A DNA stretch of 64,000 nucleotides from Janthinobacterium sp. 64. Lineage in GTDB: Bacteria > Pseudomonadota > Gammaproteobacteria > Burkholderiales > Burkholderiaceae_D. Within the stretch, counting starts at the first letter, position 1. Each line of letters opens with the position of its first letter. A model generated the notes under the pieces. That model had not been told where the DNA came from, made no database searches, and saw only the letters and a program-made list of their open reading frames with translations. Shown in pieces: positions 63,943 through 64,000 of this stretch. The stretch covers positions 2,976,001 to 3,040,000 of the forward strand of contig NZ_PHUG01000001.1 of the NCBI RefSeq assembly GCF_002813325.1. Direction: 5' to 3'. The position numbers and the translations under genes were made by a program.

Positions 63943-64000
63943 GCCATGTAATCCTGGAAACTCAAGGATCACACGTAGTGCTCAGCTCGCATCATGGAAA

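Noticed and set aside
1..64000. tRNA, rRNA, CRISPR array, insertion sequence or prophage
   Set aside because: I looked for direct repeat arrays, transposase or integrase motifs and tRNA-like cloverleaves and saw none.

Overview
The window is GC-rich, densely packed, beta-proteobacterial chromosome. Gene content and style (PaaX-controlled phenylacetate cluster, hut operon with the formylglutamate branch, several methyl-accepting chemotaxis proteins, a DUF2863-like protein, YjgA/DarP next to PmbA, and palindromic GGGTC(A/G)GACCC intergenic repeats) point to Oxalobacteraceae, most likely Janthinobacterium or a close relative. This is an inference from content; no rRNA or other marker gene is present. 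No tRNA, CRISPR array, insertion sequence or prophage was seen.

Layout: 1-3.8 kb holds the end of a YfcC/DcuC-type transporter, a small secreted protein on the minus strand, argH and an M24 peptidase. 3.8-7.1 kb is a minus-strand set: porin, small PstS-like binding protein, chemoreceptor. 7.5-25.5 kb is a large phenylacetate catabolism cluster on the minus strand (paaABCDE, paaG, paaH, paaI, paaK, a paaJ/pcaF thiolase, a complete five-gene Liv-type ABC transporter, paaY, paaZ) with the repressor gene paaX divergent from paaA. PaaK activates phenylacetate, PaaABCDE makes the ring epoxide, PaaG isomerises it, PaaZ opens and oxidises the ring, and PaaH plus the thiolase complete beta-oxidation. 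A separate dehydroadipyl-CoA hydratase (PaaF) is not in the window.

25.6-34.4 kb holds housekeeping and accessory genes: a small coiled protein, an M14 carboxypeptidase, a second chemoreceptor with a CheR-tether-like tail, pmbA/yjgA head to head, mogA overlapping an esterase, and a Deg-like protease. 34.5-38.6 kb is a tightly overlapped minus-strand operon of a KamA-like radical SAM enzyme, an MFS transporter, an FAH-family hydrolase and a CMD-family protein, with no pathway I can name. 38.9-47.6 kb contains a soluble Cache sensor with a third chemoreceptor, two DNA glycosylases, an HDOD protein, a DUF2863-like protein, an Mpo1-like protein, a glycine-zipper lipoprotein, a DMT exporter and a GNAT acetyltransferase. 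Around 45.8-48.4 kb there are three very small protein genes.

48.4-57.2 kb is a histidine utilisation operon (hutU-H-G-F-D-I) followed by a fused binding-protein/permease gene of the glycine-betaine ABC family, with a HutC-like palindrome upstream. 57.3-59.0 kb is a secreted YtcJ-like amidohydrolase. 59.16-62.22 kb is the most unusual region: a protein with a T6SS/Rhs-type HExxH zincin domain followed by four tandem paralogous exported proteins, each with four invariant cysteines. It looks like a toxin with an expanded immunity-protein array, and its base composition falls below that of its neighbours from within the toxin gene onwards. The window ends with an MscS-family channel on the minus strand.
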